Shown here: positions 1 through 7,880 of the stretch, one piece after another
How the letters are laid out: each line of letters begins with the position of its first letter
How positions within the stretch are numbered: position 1 is the first letter of the stretch
Assembly: GCA_024686215.1 (NCBI GenBank)
Contig: JAIBDN010000022.1
Span: 1 to 35,283, forward strand
Length of the DNA stretch: 35,283 nt
Source of the DNA: Gammaproteobacteria bacterium
GTDB lineage: Bacteria; Pseudomonadota; Gammaproteobacteria; Pseudomonadales; Halieaceae
Reading direction: 5' to 3'
Notes under the pieces: model-generated
What the model was told of the DNA's origin: nothing
Databases searched by the model: none
Seen by the model: the letters and a program-made list of their open reading frames with translations, nothing else
Made by a program: the position numbers and the translations under genes

Positions 1-581
1 CCCGCCTCTGCCGCACGGCCCGCGTGCAGATGTTTACTCATGGCTCCGGTCTCCAGAAACTGCCAAAGACCGGCAGACTGGGTCCCGGCATTACCAAATG
101 CGTTTACCGTCTGTTCATCAGACAATTGCAACAGGTGCGCCACAGCCACGGCGGAACCATAAGGTCCGCAGGTAGCCGTGTTATGCCAGATTTTGTAGTG
201 CGCGCTGCCCACACCCATGCCGACGCGGCACATCGCTTCAAACCCCTGCAAAATAGCCTGCAATACCTGGAGACCACTGCTACCTTCGCGTTCGGCCACG
301 CAGAAAACCGCCGGTGGCACCACACATCCGGGGTGGGTCACCGAAGCCCGATGCAAGTCATCTGTCTCCAGTATGTGAGTAAGACCTCCGGCAACCAGTG
401 CGTGACGCCCCGCATCGGCACCCTGCCGGGAGCCCCACTGCAACAGTTTTTCACCGGGGATGGTGTTGCGTCCCGCCAGGGCATTGGCAATAGCGTCCAG
501 GGTAAAAATAGTGGCACGCTGCAAGTCACTGTCGGTAACTGCTTTGCTGCGAATCAGTTGGATCAGGTCATGACTGAGCAC
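1..581 (-). CDS. MmgE/PrpD family protein, 3' end beyond left edge
   Basis: The 193 visible codons carry MmgE/PrpD features: a helical N-terminus, the acidic/histidine stretch LTHILETDDLH (residues 67-77) followed by THPG (82-85), WHNTATCGPYGSA (132-144) and FGNAGTQSAGLW with KHLHAGRAA near the cut end. Known members include 2-methylcitrate dehydratase and cis-aconitate decarboxylase, and many others have no known substrate, so only the fold is safe. The start is GTG at 581; AAGGA lies six bases upstream and no ATG fits. It is the fifth gene of the minus-strand operon, 42 bases after the CoA-transferase stop, so a dehydratase or hydratase step on an acid or its CoA ester is a reasonable inference. 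The C-terminal part lies outside the window. Confidence 0.86.
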   Translation of the reverse strand, partial: MLSHDLIQLIRSKAVTDSDLQRATIFTLDAIANALAGRNTIPGEKLLQWGSRQGADAGRHALVAGGLTHILETDDLHRASVTHPGCVVPPAVFCVAEREGSSGLQVLQAILQGFEAMCRVGMGVGSAHYKIWHNTATCGPYGSAVAVAHLLQLSDEQTVNAFGNAGTQSAGLWQFLETGAMSKHLHAGRAAEA

Positions 582-623
582 GGAGTATCCTTAAACAAAA
601 ATGGCGCTAGTGTACCTCGTCAC

Positions 624-1754
624 TCAGCTTTCGCTGGCGAATTCCTCACGCACACTGTCGGTATGCTCGCCCAGAGCGGGTACAGCTCGCAACACCGGGT
701 TGCCGTCTGCCAGCATCACCGGGGGTGCCACCAACTCCACGCTACCCGAAGGTGTGGCCACAGCGGTGCGGCGCAACTGCTGATGCACGGCCAGGTCGGC
801 GACCGAGTTAACCGAGCCAAAGGCGATTTTGGCTTGAAACAGTCGATCGACCAGTTCCGCTCGTTCAAGCTCAGTAAATACCGCATTAATCTCGCGATCC
901 AGGGCAGGACGATTGGCACAGCGATCCACGTTGTTAACATACAATGGATCCTCGAAAAAATCAGGGCGCTGTAATACCTGCTCACAAAAATTCTGCCACT
1001 CACGATTGTTCTGGATAGAGATCACCACCTGATCACCGCCGCTGCAAGCGTAGGCACCGTAGGGCGCAATAGAGGGATGATTCAGGCCCACCCGTTGCGG
1101 CGCTTGACCGGTGTAGTCCTGATGCAACAAGGGCACCGTCATCCAGTCGGCCAGGGCGTCGAACAGGGAAACCGCCAGGCCCTTGCCGGTACCGGTCTGT
1201 TCACGCTCCAGCAATGCCTGGAGTACCCCGGCATGCGCATACATGCCACAGGCGATATCACAAATCGAGACGCCCACCCTGCCCGGCTGCTCCGGCGCAC
1301 CGGTGATGGAGGCCAAGCCGGTTTCACACTGTACCAGCAGATCATAGGCTTTCATTTCCCGGTAGGGGCCGCTTTCGCCGTAACCGGAGATATCCACCGT
1401 GATCAAACGCGGGTGCAGCTCACGCAGCTGCGCGGAATCAAAACCGGCACGGGCTGCGGCGCCGGGAGCGAGGTTCTGGATAAACACATCCGCGTGCTGC
1501 AGCATCAGTCGTAACATCTGCGCATCCCGCGGATCCTTGATATTCAGACACACCGACTCCTTGCCGCGATTAAGCCAGACGAAGTAGGCACTTTCGCCAT
1601 CAACCACATGATCGTAGTTACGGGCGAAGTCCCCCTCTGCGCGCTCAACCTTGATTACCCGTGCACCGGCATCCGCCAGACGCGAACTGCAATACGGTGC
1701 TGCAACCGCCTGTTCCATGGCAATTACCAGCAGCCCCTGCAAGGGCAAGCTCAT
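624..1754 (-). CDS. CaiB/BaiF family class III CoA-transferase
   Basis: This 376-residue protein has single-domain CaiB/BaiF length. Class III CoA-transferases move CoA between carboxylic acids through an aspartyl-CoA anhydride. The N-terminus reads LPLQGLLVIAMEQAVAAPYCSSRLADAGARVIKVE-like, with the family features AAPYCSSRLADAGA (18-31) and VIKVE (33-37). LNRGKESVCLNIKD (61-74) follows. Asp166 in SICDIACGMYAHAG aligns with the catalytic Asp169 of formyl-CoA transferase. The ATG at 1754 is preferred over an upstream GTG-type start at 1928, because the extra 58 residues would overlap the acyl-CoA dehydrogenase and have no family likeness. Start and stop overlap as TGATG with the preceding dehydrogenase, so translation is probably coupled. 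Its likely job is to activate the substrate that the neighbouring enzymes oxidise; the substrate is unknown. Confidence 0.92.
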   Translation of the reverse strand: MSLPLQGLLVIAMEQAVAAPYCSSRLADAGARVIKVERAEGDFARNYDHVVDGESAYFVWLNRGKESVCLNIKDPRDAQMLRLMLQHADVFIQNLAPGAAARAGFDSAQLRELHPRLITVDISGYGESGPYREMKAYDLLVQCETGLASITGAPEQPGRVGVSICDIACGMYAHAGVLQALLEREQTGTGKGLAVSLFDALADWMTVPLLHQDYTGQAPQRVGLNHPSIAPYGAYACSGGDQVVISIQNNREWQNFCEQVLQRPDFFEDPLYVNNVDRCANRPALDREINAVFTELERAELVDRLFQAKIAFGSVNSVADLAVHQQLRRTAVATPSGSVELVAPPVMLADGNPVLRAVPALGEHTDSVREEFASES

Positions 1755-2911
1755 CAGAATGACCTCGGCATACCCAATTCCTGGGTGGCGATAAATGACA
1801 ATATCAGGTTGGTGGAAATTGGGGCCACCTGGTACAGGCGCGTTTCCCGAAACTTGCGCTCCACGTCGTATTCCGTAGTGAAACCATAGCCGCCATGGGT
1901 TTGTACACACTGGTCTGCGGCCTCCCATGAGGCCTCCGACGCGAGCATCTTGGCCATATTGGCCTCAGCACCGGCAGGCTTGCCTGCATCGTATAGGTCA
2001 GCCGCCTGCTGCACCATAAGTGCCGCTGCTTCCGTGTGGATATGCGCTCTGGCGATGGGGAACTGGATACCCTGGTTCTGGCCAATCGGACGATCGAATA
2101 CCTCGCGGTCGCAGGCGTAGCGCGAGGACTTCTCGGTAAACCAGCGCGCATCCCCAATACATTCGGCAGCGATTAGTATGCGCTCCGCATTCATGCCATC
2201 CAGAATGCACTTAAACCCTTTACCCTCTTCTCCAATCAAATTTTGTACGGGCACCCGCAGATCATCGAAAAATAATTCCGTGGTGGCATGATTCATCATG
2301 GTATCAATGGGTTTAATGGTCAGGCCGTTACCTACGGCCTCGCGCATATCTACCAGCAGCACTGACATACCGTCGGTATGCCGGGCGCACTGATCACGGG
2401 GCGTTGTCCGCACCAGTAGAATCATCAGGTCGGAGTGCTCGGTACGGGAAATAAATACCTTTTGCCCATTCACCACATAGTCGTCGCCGTCGCGCACGGC
2501 CACGGTGCGTATACGCGAAGTATCGGTACCACTGCTGGGTTCAGTCACACCAAACGCCTGCAAGCGCAGCGAGCCTTCAGCAATGGCAGGCAAGTACTGG
2601 TTTTTTTGCTGCGTGTTGCCGTGGCGCAGCAAGGTGCCCATGGTGTACATCTGCGCGTGACAGGCGCCGCCGTTACCACCGCTGCGCTGGATCTCTTCCA
2701 GCACTGCGCAGGCGGCTCCCAGGGGCAGACCACTGCCCCCGAACTCCTCGGGAATCAGTACCGAAAGATAGCCCGCCTCGGTCAGTGCAGCCACGAACTC
2801 GGTGGGGTAGGCTTTATCCTGATCCAGTTTACGCCAGTACTCCCCGGTAAATTGTGCACACAAGCGGCTCACCGCCTCACGAATTTCCGGATAAGTTTGC
2901 TCAACGGCCAT
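1754..2911 (-). CDS. Acyl-CoA dehydrogenase (FAD), helix-G glutamate type
   Basis: A 385-residue acyl-CoA dehydrogenase. The N-terminal helical domain contains IPEEFGGSGLPLGA (53-66). The FAD/substrate motif is LQAFGVTEPSSGTDTS (117-132). The C-terminal helical domain contains THGGYGFTTEYDVERKFRE (338-356). The position of the usual C-terminal catalytic glutamate (IYEGT in short- and medium-chain enzymes) reads YQVAPIST (360-367), so that base is absent. Glu243, in GMNAERILIAAE, aligns with the alternative base of isovaleryl-CoA dehydrogenase (GLDLERLVLAAG). A branched or bulky acyl-CoA substrate is therefore possible, by inference. It is third in the operon. A 231-base gap upstream (2912-3142) holds a strong hairpin (3109-3134) and no gene; I could not pick a convincing promoter in the rest. 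Confidence 0.93.
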   Translation of the reverse strand: MAVEQTYPEIREAVSRLCAQFTGEYWRKLDQDKAYPTEFVAALTEAGYLSVLIPEEFGGSGLPLGAACAVLEEIQRSGGNGGACHAQMYTMGTLLRHGNTQQKNQYLPAIAEGSLRLQAFGVTEPSSGTDTSRIRTVAVRDGDDYVVNGQKVFISRTEHSDLMILLVRTTPRDQCARHTDGMSVLLVDMREAVGNGLTIKPIDTMMNHATTELFFDDLRVPVQNLIGEEGKGFKCILDGMNAERILIAAECIGDARWFTEKSSRYACDREVFDRPIGQNQGIQFPIARAHIHTEAAALMVQQAADLYDAGKPAGAEANMAKMLASEASWEAADQCVQTHGGYGFTTEYDVERKFRETRLYQVAPISTNLILSFIATQELGMPRSF

Positions 2912-3108
2912 GCTTTCACTACCTCACGGGGGGTTCCCGGGCGAGCCCTTATGGACCAGCCTCGTCAGAAGAGCTATTAGATTCGATAGCGGTTGGCGGG
3001 TAAAGGTGAAAAACCCTTGCGGCAGCGTAACAAATCTATCACGCCAACAACATTTCACGCGTATTGCACCCGGAAACCTGCATCCCATCCACAGTACTGC
3101 AAGGTAAT

Positions 3109-3134
3109 GCCTGGCCCGTGGACACGGGCCAGGC
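3109..3134 (-). terminator. Strong GC hairpin between the MDR gene and the acyl-CoA dehydrogenase gene
   Basis: Bases 3109-3120 (GCCTGGCCCGTG) are perfectly complementary to 3123-3134, giving an 11-12 bp GC-rich stem with a tiny loop. It lies 8 bases past the stop of the oxidoreductase gene (3143). No run of T follows on either strand, so it is not a textbook intrinsic terminator. It may be a partial terminator, or a stabiliser of the 3' end of the SDR-MDR part of the transcript. Confidence 0.45.
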
Positions 3135-3142
3135 GACAGAGG

Positions 3143-4129
3143 TCAGTCTATATTGACCACTACGCAACCACCGAAGCCACCCTGCTCGATTAACTCGTGA
3201 GACCTGGCCATCTGCTCGAAGGGCAGGCTGTGGGCTATGCGGTGTTGCAACTTGCCCTGCGCCAGGAGCTCGCAGGTATCGGCTACCGCCTGGGATTTCG
3301 CTGCTTCCGGCATTGCGTACACAAGCACCATGCGTATCGTGAGGTCCATGAACATCATCTGCAGGAACGGTAATTGCGGCTCTTTCACCACGGTCGAGGA
3401 ATAGGTGGCGATGGTTGCACCAATGGCGGCGCACTGCATGACTTCCGGCAGATTAACACCAAACTCAACCTCTACCACACGTTGCACTTTGTCATCCCCG
3501 ACACAGGCCAGCACCCCCTCACCCCAGTTATCTTCGCGGTGATTGACCACGTAATCTGCGCCCATGGCGCGGCAGGTGGCTTCATCCTCGGGATTACTCG
3601 CGGTCGCAACAACCGTGGCACCGCCCCATTTTGCCCACTGAATGGCGTAATAACCCACCCGCCCGGCACCGCCGGTCACCAAAACGGTTTGCCCGGTGAC
3701 CGGTCCATCAGCGAACACACAGCGGTGTGCAGTCATTATAGGAATACCTATGCAGGCGCCGACTTCGAAGGAGGTACTGTCTGGCAGGCAAGGTGCGCGC
3801 AGGGAATCCAGCGCCACATATTGTGCAGCGGTGCCAAAACGACGAGCATACTGCGCCTGGTAAACAAACACCCGCTGACCGATGCGGCTAATGTCCACGC
3901 CCTCTCCAACAGCCTCTACAACACCGGCGCCATCACTATGCGGGATCACCAGCCCCGTATCGAGCAGGTTGGGAAAAGCGCCCGCGCGCTTTTTAACATC
4001 CGACGGGTTTATGCCGGTAGTGGCAATTTTTACCAGCACTTCGCCAGGACCCGGCTGTGGCGTCGGCTGCTCACCCGATACCAGCGTCTGCGCCGCCGGG
4101 CCAAAAGATTCAAACCATACAGCTTTCAT
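3143..4129 (-). CDS. Zinc-free medium-chain reductase, quinone oxidoreductase type
   Basis: A 328-residue MDR-superfamily protein. The N-terminal GroES-like half runs MKAVWFESFG, GEVLVKIATTGINPSDVKKR (29-48) and PHSDGAGVVEAVGEGV (63-78). The Rossmann half has VTGGAGRVGYYAIQWAK (151-167), the zeta-crystallin-type NADPH loop. The catalytic and structural zinc cysteines of alcohol dehydrogenases are not present as a set. Family members reduce quinones, enones or enoyl-CoA esters with NADPH; the substrate here is unknown. The ATG at 4129 is chosen because GGAGAG lies just upstream and the longer frame (start 4159) would run into the SDR gene. It is 17 bases after the SDR stop, so it is probably co-transcribed as gene two of the operon. 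It does not resemble AcuI/YhdH acryloyl-CoA reductases as I remember them. Confidence 0.88.
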   Translation of the reverse strand: MKAVWFESFGPAAQTLVSGEQPTPQPGPGEVLVKIATTGINPSDVKKRAGAFPNLLDTGLVIPHSDGAGVVEAVGEGVDISRIGQRVFVYQAQYARRFGTAAQYVALDSLRAPCLPDSTSFEVGACIGIPIMTAHRCVFADGPVTGQTVLVTGGAGRVGYYAIQWAKWGGATVVATASNPEDEATCRAMGADYVVNHREDNWGEGVLACVGDDKVQRVVEVEFGVNLPEVMQCAAIGATIATYSSTVVKEPQLPFLQMMFMDLTIRMVLVYAMPEAAKSQAVADTCELLAQGKLQHRIAHSLPFEQMARSHELIEQGGFGGCVVVNID

Positions 4130-4146
4130 TACACTCTCCAGATAAT

Positions 4147-4947
4147 TTAATTCAGCCAATTAGACAGGCCTTCCGTATGCCCGTCGATACCGATCGCCTG
4201 ACCGGAAATAGTGGCGCCCATATTCGAACTCAGGAACAAGGCCATATCGGCAATATCCTGGGCATCTACAAAGCGCCGCAGAGAACTCTGTCGCTGGTAC
4301 ACATCGCGCAGACTCTCGGGACACATGCCCCTCTCCTGAGCTTCAGTGGAAATCACGCTCTCTATTCGCGGGCCGTTCACACTGCCCGGACAAAGTGCAT
4401 TCACTCGGATATTACTTTCGCCCAGTTCCATGGCCCAGGTCTTGGTAAGTCCTATCATCGCCCACTTCGAGGCGGTATAAGGAGAGCGCAGGGGAAAACC
4501 GAATAAGGCCGCATTAGAGGATATGTTAATGATCGAACCGCCCCCGGCCTGCTTCAACAGGGGCACCGCCAAACGAGTCACATAGAACTGCCCATTGAGA
4601 TCGACACTGACCGTGCGATCCCATTCATCAATCTGCATATCTTCGATGCGAGCGGTGGGTCCGGCAATGCCGGCATTGTTTACCAGTATGTTCAATAACC
4701 CATAGTGACTCGCCAGATCATCAAATAAGGCCTGCACCTGAATTGGGTCTGACACATCCGCGAGACTGCCGGAGGCCTGGGGATTGTCCAGCAAAAACTG
4801 ATCAAGGGCCGCCTGGCTGACATCACAAACATGTACCTGGCATTCGTGAGCCAGCAAGGTCTCGGCAATACAACGCCCGATGCCGGAGGCACCAGCAGTA
4901 ACCAGAGCCACCTGCCCCGCTTCAAATACTGCAATTTTCTGGCTCAT
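4147..4947 (-). CDS. SDR family oxidoreductase
   Basis: A classical short-chain dehydrogenase of 266 residues. The cofactor loop TAGASGIG (17-24) has alanine where the first glycine is usual. NNAG is at 90-93. The catalytic set is Ser144 (in NISSNAALFG), Tyr157 and Lys161 (SPYTASKWA), with the usual Ser-x12-Tyr-x3-Lys spacing, and ALCPGSV at 184-190. An aspartate after the second strand (VCDVS, 40-44) suggests NAD preference. The start is ATG 4947 with GGAG about 7 bases upstream; the frame stays open to 5022 but without family likeness. It is the first gene of the minus-strand operon, divergent from the LysR gene, so the promoter should lie in 4948-5141. In this context it probably oxidises a hydroxyacyl intermediate (inference). 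Confidence 0.92.
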   Translation of the reverse strand: MSQKIAVFEAGQVALVTAGASGIGRCIAETLLAHECQVHVCDVSQAALDQFLLDNPQASGSLADVSDPIQVQALFDDLASHYGLLNILVNNAGIAGPTARIEDMQIDEWDRTVSVDLNGQFYVTRLAVPLLKQAGGGSIINISSNAALFGFPLRSPYTASKWAMIGLTKTWAMELGESNIRVNALCPGSVNGPRIESVISTEAQERGMCPESLRDVYQRQSSLRRFVDAQDIADMALFLSSNMGATISGQAIGIDGHTEGLSNWLN

Positions 4948-5011
4948 CGTCACTCCATTAGATTGACCACCAAAGCACTTAAAAAGCGCGGTTATAGTCC
5001 CAGTGAGATGC

Positions 5012-5041
5012 TTGGCGGGCAAATGAATTTTTGCCCGCCAA
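5012..5041. promoter_or_regulatory. Perfect 12-bp inverted repeat in the SDR-LysR divergent promoter region
   Basis: TTGGCGGGCAAA (5012-5023) and its exact complement (5030-5041) are separated by the six bases TGAATT. The element lies 64 bases upstream of the SDR start and 100 bases upstream of the LysR start, the only place where both genes can be controlled. A long perfect dyad here could be an operator, or, if transcribed toward the SDR gene, a leader hairpin. It is longer and more GC-rich than a typical LysR T-N11-A box. Confidence 0.5.
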
Positions 5042-5141
5042 CAGATGAAATTAGCTCATATATTCATCACTCATCACGCCTTTTTTTAATGTAGTATTGC
5101 CGCCTATAGAAATAATAATCTCATCTGTAGTGTATATATTT

Positions 5142-6077
5142 ATGAGTAATTATAAGCGCAAGAAACGCCTGCCATCACTCAATGCCCTGCGCGCTTTCGA
5201 AGCTGCAGCGCGCCATATGAGTTTTAAACAGGCCGCGGAAGAATTGAACGTCTCCCAATCTGCTGTAAGCCATCAGGTCAAGGGGCTGGAAGACTCCCTG
5301 GGCATCGCCCTCTTTGCCCGGCGCACACGCGGCGTGGAACTGACCCGCAAAGGCACTATGTACTACCCCGTCCTGCGCAGCGCCTTTGAGAGTATTGCCG
5401 AAGCCACCGATATGATCCTCGAGGAACACTCCGTCAGCGTCTTAACGCTGCACGTCTATTCCACCTTTACCATTCGTTGGCTGTTGCCGCGGCTTGCACG
5501 CTTCCAGGAATCCCGGCAAGACATACAGGTGCGGCTGCACACCGCCCAATCCGACGTTAACTTTGGGCAAAATGATGTCGATGCCGCTATTGTAATAGGC
5601 CAACCCAGAGAAAAAGCACTGCAATACGACTACCTGTTCAGTTGCGAACTATCGCCGGTATGCAGCCCGACCTAGCTGGATAAGCATGGGCCACTACAGC
5701 AGCCCGCTGACTTGAACGGCCACACCCTGCTGCAGGTATACCCCTCTGCCGACGACCGGTCCGCGTGGCTTGATGCAAATAAGCTGCGCGATATCAACCC
5801 CGATACCGGACTGCAACTGGAGAGCTACGACGTCGCACTCACCAGTGCCGCACAGGGCATCGGTATCGCGCTGGGGCAACAGCCCTATATCAGCATGGAT
5901 TTACAAACCAACGCGCTGGTAGAAATTTTTCCGGAACATCGCGTCGCCAACCCCAACAGCTGGTACTTCGTATGTCGCAAGGAGAAAAGTCAGCAGAAGA
6001 AACTGGAAATATTCAGAGAGTGGCTGCTACAGGAAATTCGCGAGGACCAGACCCTGTCGCTAAACAACGGCCACTAG
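5142..6077 (+). pseudogene. LysR-family regulator (GcvA type) interrupted by an in-frame TAG
   Basis: The frame encodes a normal-length (about 310 codon) LysR regulator. Residues 11-70 form the winged helix (LPSLNALRAFEAAARHMSF, AAEELNVSQSAVSHQVK, LFARRTRGVELT). The GcvA-like effector domain follows, with PRLARFQ and AAIVIG. Codon 178 (5673-5675) is TAG. The same frame then continues without other stops to 6077 with typical sequence (LDKHGPLQQPADLNGHTLLQ, then a normal C-terminal half). The TAG falls just after ELSPVCSPT, where functional homologues read on. A 177-residue product would keep the DNA-binding domain but lose half the effector domain. The ATG at 5142 has no obvious Shine-Dalgarno. 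It is divergent from the SDR operon, its presumed target. Nonsense mutation, readthrough or sequence error cannot be told apart here. Confidence 0.82.
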
Positions 6078-6123
6078 CGGGCGCTTCGCCTATACCCCAC
6101 CAGCGACACGGCAACCCTCCGCA

Positions 6124-7630
6124 CTAGGCGCCCGCATAGTCGCGTTTCAAGGACAACAGCAAGGCAACACTGGATAGCACTCCGGTCAGCAAAATCGGCA
6201 AGGACACTACGAGAACCGCCGTCTGTGCCACCTTGATACCCCCGATGTACATCAATGTTATGGGCAGAATAGCCAGTGCAAGCGCCCAAAAGGAGCGATG
6301 CCAACGCGGCGGATCCTCACTGGGATGCAGATGATGACTGGCACTGGACGCCAGGGTATAAGACGCTGAGTCGTAAGTGGTGGCAGAGAAAATAATACTG
6401 ACAAAGCAGAACAGGCCAATCACCAACCCCGCCAGAGGCAACTGGTCAAAGCCCGCCACAATCGCCTGATTGCCATCCTGTTCTGCCAAAATAGCCAGTA
6501 CATCCAGCTGCCCAGACAGTTGTAGACCCAGGGAGAAGTTACCCAGTATAAGATAGAACAGTGCACAGCCCAGGGTGCCGTAAATGAGCATGCCCAAGAC
6601 CACTTCGCGTATGGTTCGACCGCGGGATATTCGCGTCACAAACAAACCCACAAATGGTCCGTAGGCGACCCACCAGGCCCAATAGAAAACCGTCCAGTCC
6701 TCGACAAAACCAGACTCGGTAAACGGGTCAGTCCAGGTGCTCATGGCGACAAAGTTCTGCACAACCGTACCAATACTGGTCAGCGCGCTCTTCACCAGGA
6801 ACAGGGTTGGTCCGGCCACAAAAATGAAAACCAGCAATAACAGCGCCAGCAGCAAATTGAGATCACTGAGCCGCTTGATACCCTTCTCCAGGCCAAGATA
6901 AACACTGGTAGCAAAAATCGCCACGCAGGTCACCACCACCGCGACCTCCAGGCCAAAGCCAACTTCTATCCCGGTGAGTCTGGACACCAGCGCCGCAATC
7001 AGTGGCGTCGAGAAACCCAGGGAAGAACCGGCGCCCCCGATCAGCGCGATCATAAACAGGAAATCCATTCGACGCGCAAAAAATATTCTCTTCTCTGCCC
7101 TCCAGCCAGTAATGGCAAGCCACGCTGTATTTCAGTACAGGGACGCGCTTGGCATAAAAGGGGTAGGCTATCGCCAGAGTGGGTAGACAGTAGAAGGCCC
7201 AGGCAATAAAGCCCCAGTGAAAAACACCGTAAGAGGATGCCCACTTGGCGGCCTCCACTGATTTTGGTTCCGCGCCAAAGGGCGGCGCCTCGTAGTAATA
7301 AGCCCACTCAATTGCCGACCAGTACATCAAGCCGGCCCCGATGCCGGCGCAAAACAGCATGGCCACCCAGCTATAAGTACTGAATTCCGGTTTCTCCCCG
7401 GCAGTTCCCAGACGCACTGCACCATAGCGTCCAAAGGCCAGCCACATTAGTAATAACAGCGCCGCCACGCCGGCCAACAAGTACAACCAGCCAAAATTTG
7501 TGGCGATAAAGGCATAGGCATCCTGCATCACGCGCGCCCCCAATTCCGGGTATAGCGCCAGCGGTACTGAAACCAGCAGGATAATTACCAGGGTGGCAAC
7601 GAAATTGGTCTTGTCTACATTGGCGTCCAC
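6124..7630 (-). pseudogene. BCCT-family transporter with a single-base frameshift
   Basis: Two overlapping minus-strand frames together make one complete BCCT carrier (betaine/carnitine/choline/DMSP family). The first (from GTG 7630, GGGAG upstream) covers residues 1-184 with several membrane segments, GIGAGLMYWSAIEWAYYYE (96-114) and PPFGAEPKS (116-124). The second (down to 6124) carries SSLGFSTPLIAAL, FYWAWWVAYGPFVGLFV, ISRGRTIREV and the remaining helices. The break maps to six consecutive A (7078-7083 on the plus strand). With five, the frame reads through NIFARRMDFLFM and the protein is 501 residues, normal for the family. It ends 46 bases from the convergent broken LysR gene. The substrate cannot be assigned from sequence. 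A homopolymer sequencing error is a real alternative to true inactivation. Confidence 0.82.
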
Positions 7631-7880
7631 GCGGCCGCTCCCGAGCTATTTATTGTTGTTGTCATCGCACTGGACGAGCGCAGGGTAGTGCGCACCTTCA
7701 GGCGGATGACCCATCATATCTCCCAGCCCAGTGCCGATACAGCTGCTTCCGCGTATACACCACCTGCTGCACATGAAAATATCTGGGGCACAGGTGAATA
7801 ATTTAAAGCGGTCACAGCCTCTCGAGTATCTGATAATATCGCGCCACAAACGGTATAGCGTTACACGGCAGGAGAGACAG

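Noticed and set aside
24..974. A 316-codon open frame on the plus strand, opposite the MmgE/PrpD and CoA-transferase genes.
   Set aside because: Its translation has no recognisable motif and it runs antisense to two genes with clear family signatures; it is an open shadow frame in GC-rich DNA.
1755..1928. Longer start for the CoA-transferase.
   Set aside because: The extra 58 residues are antisense-like, without family similarity, and overlap the dehydrogenase C-terminus; ATG 1754 gives a normal coupled start.
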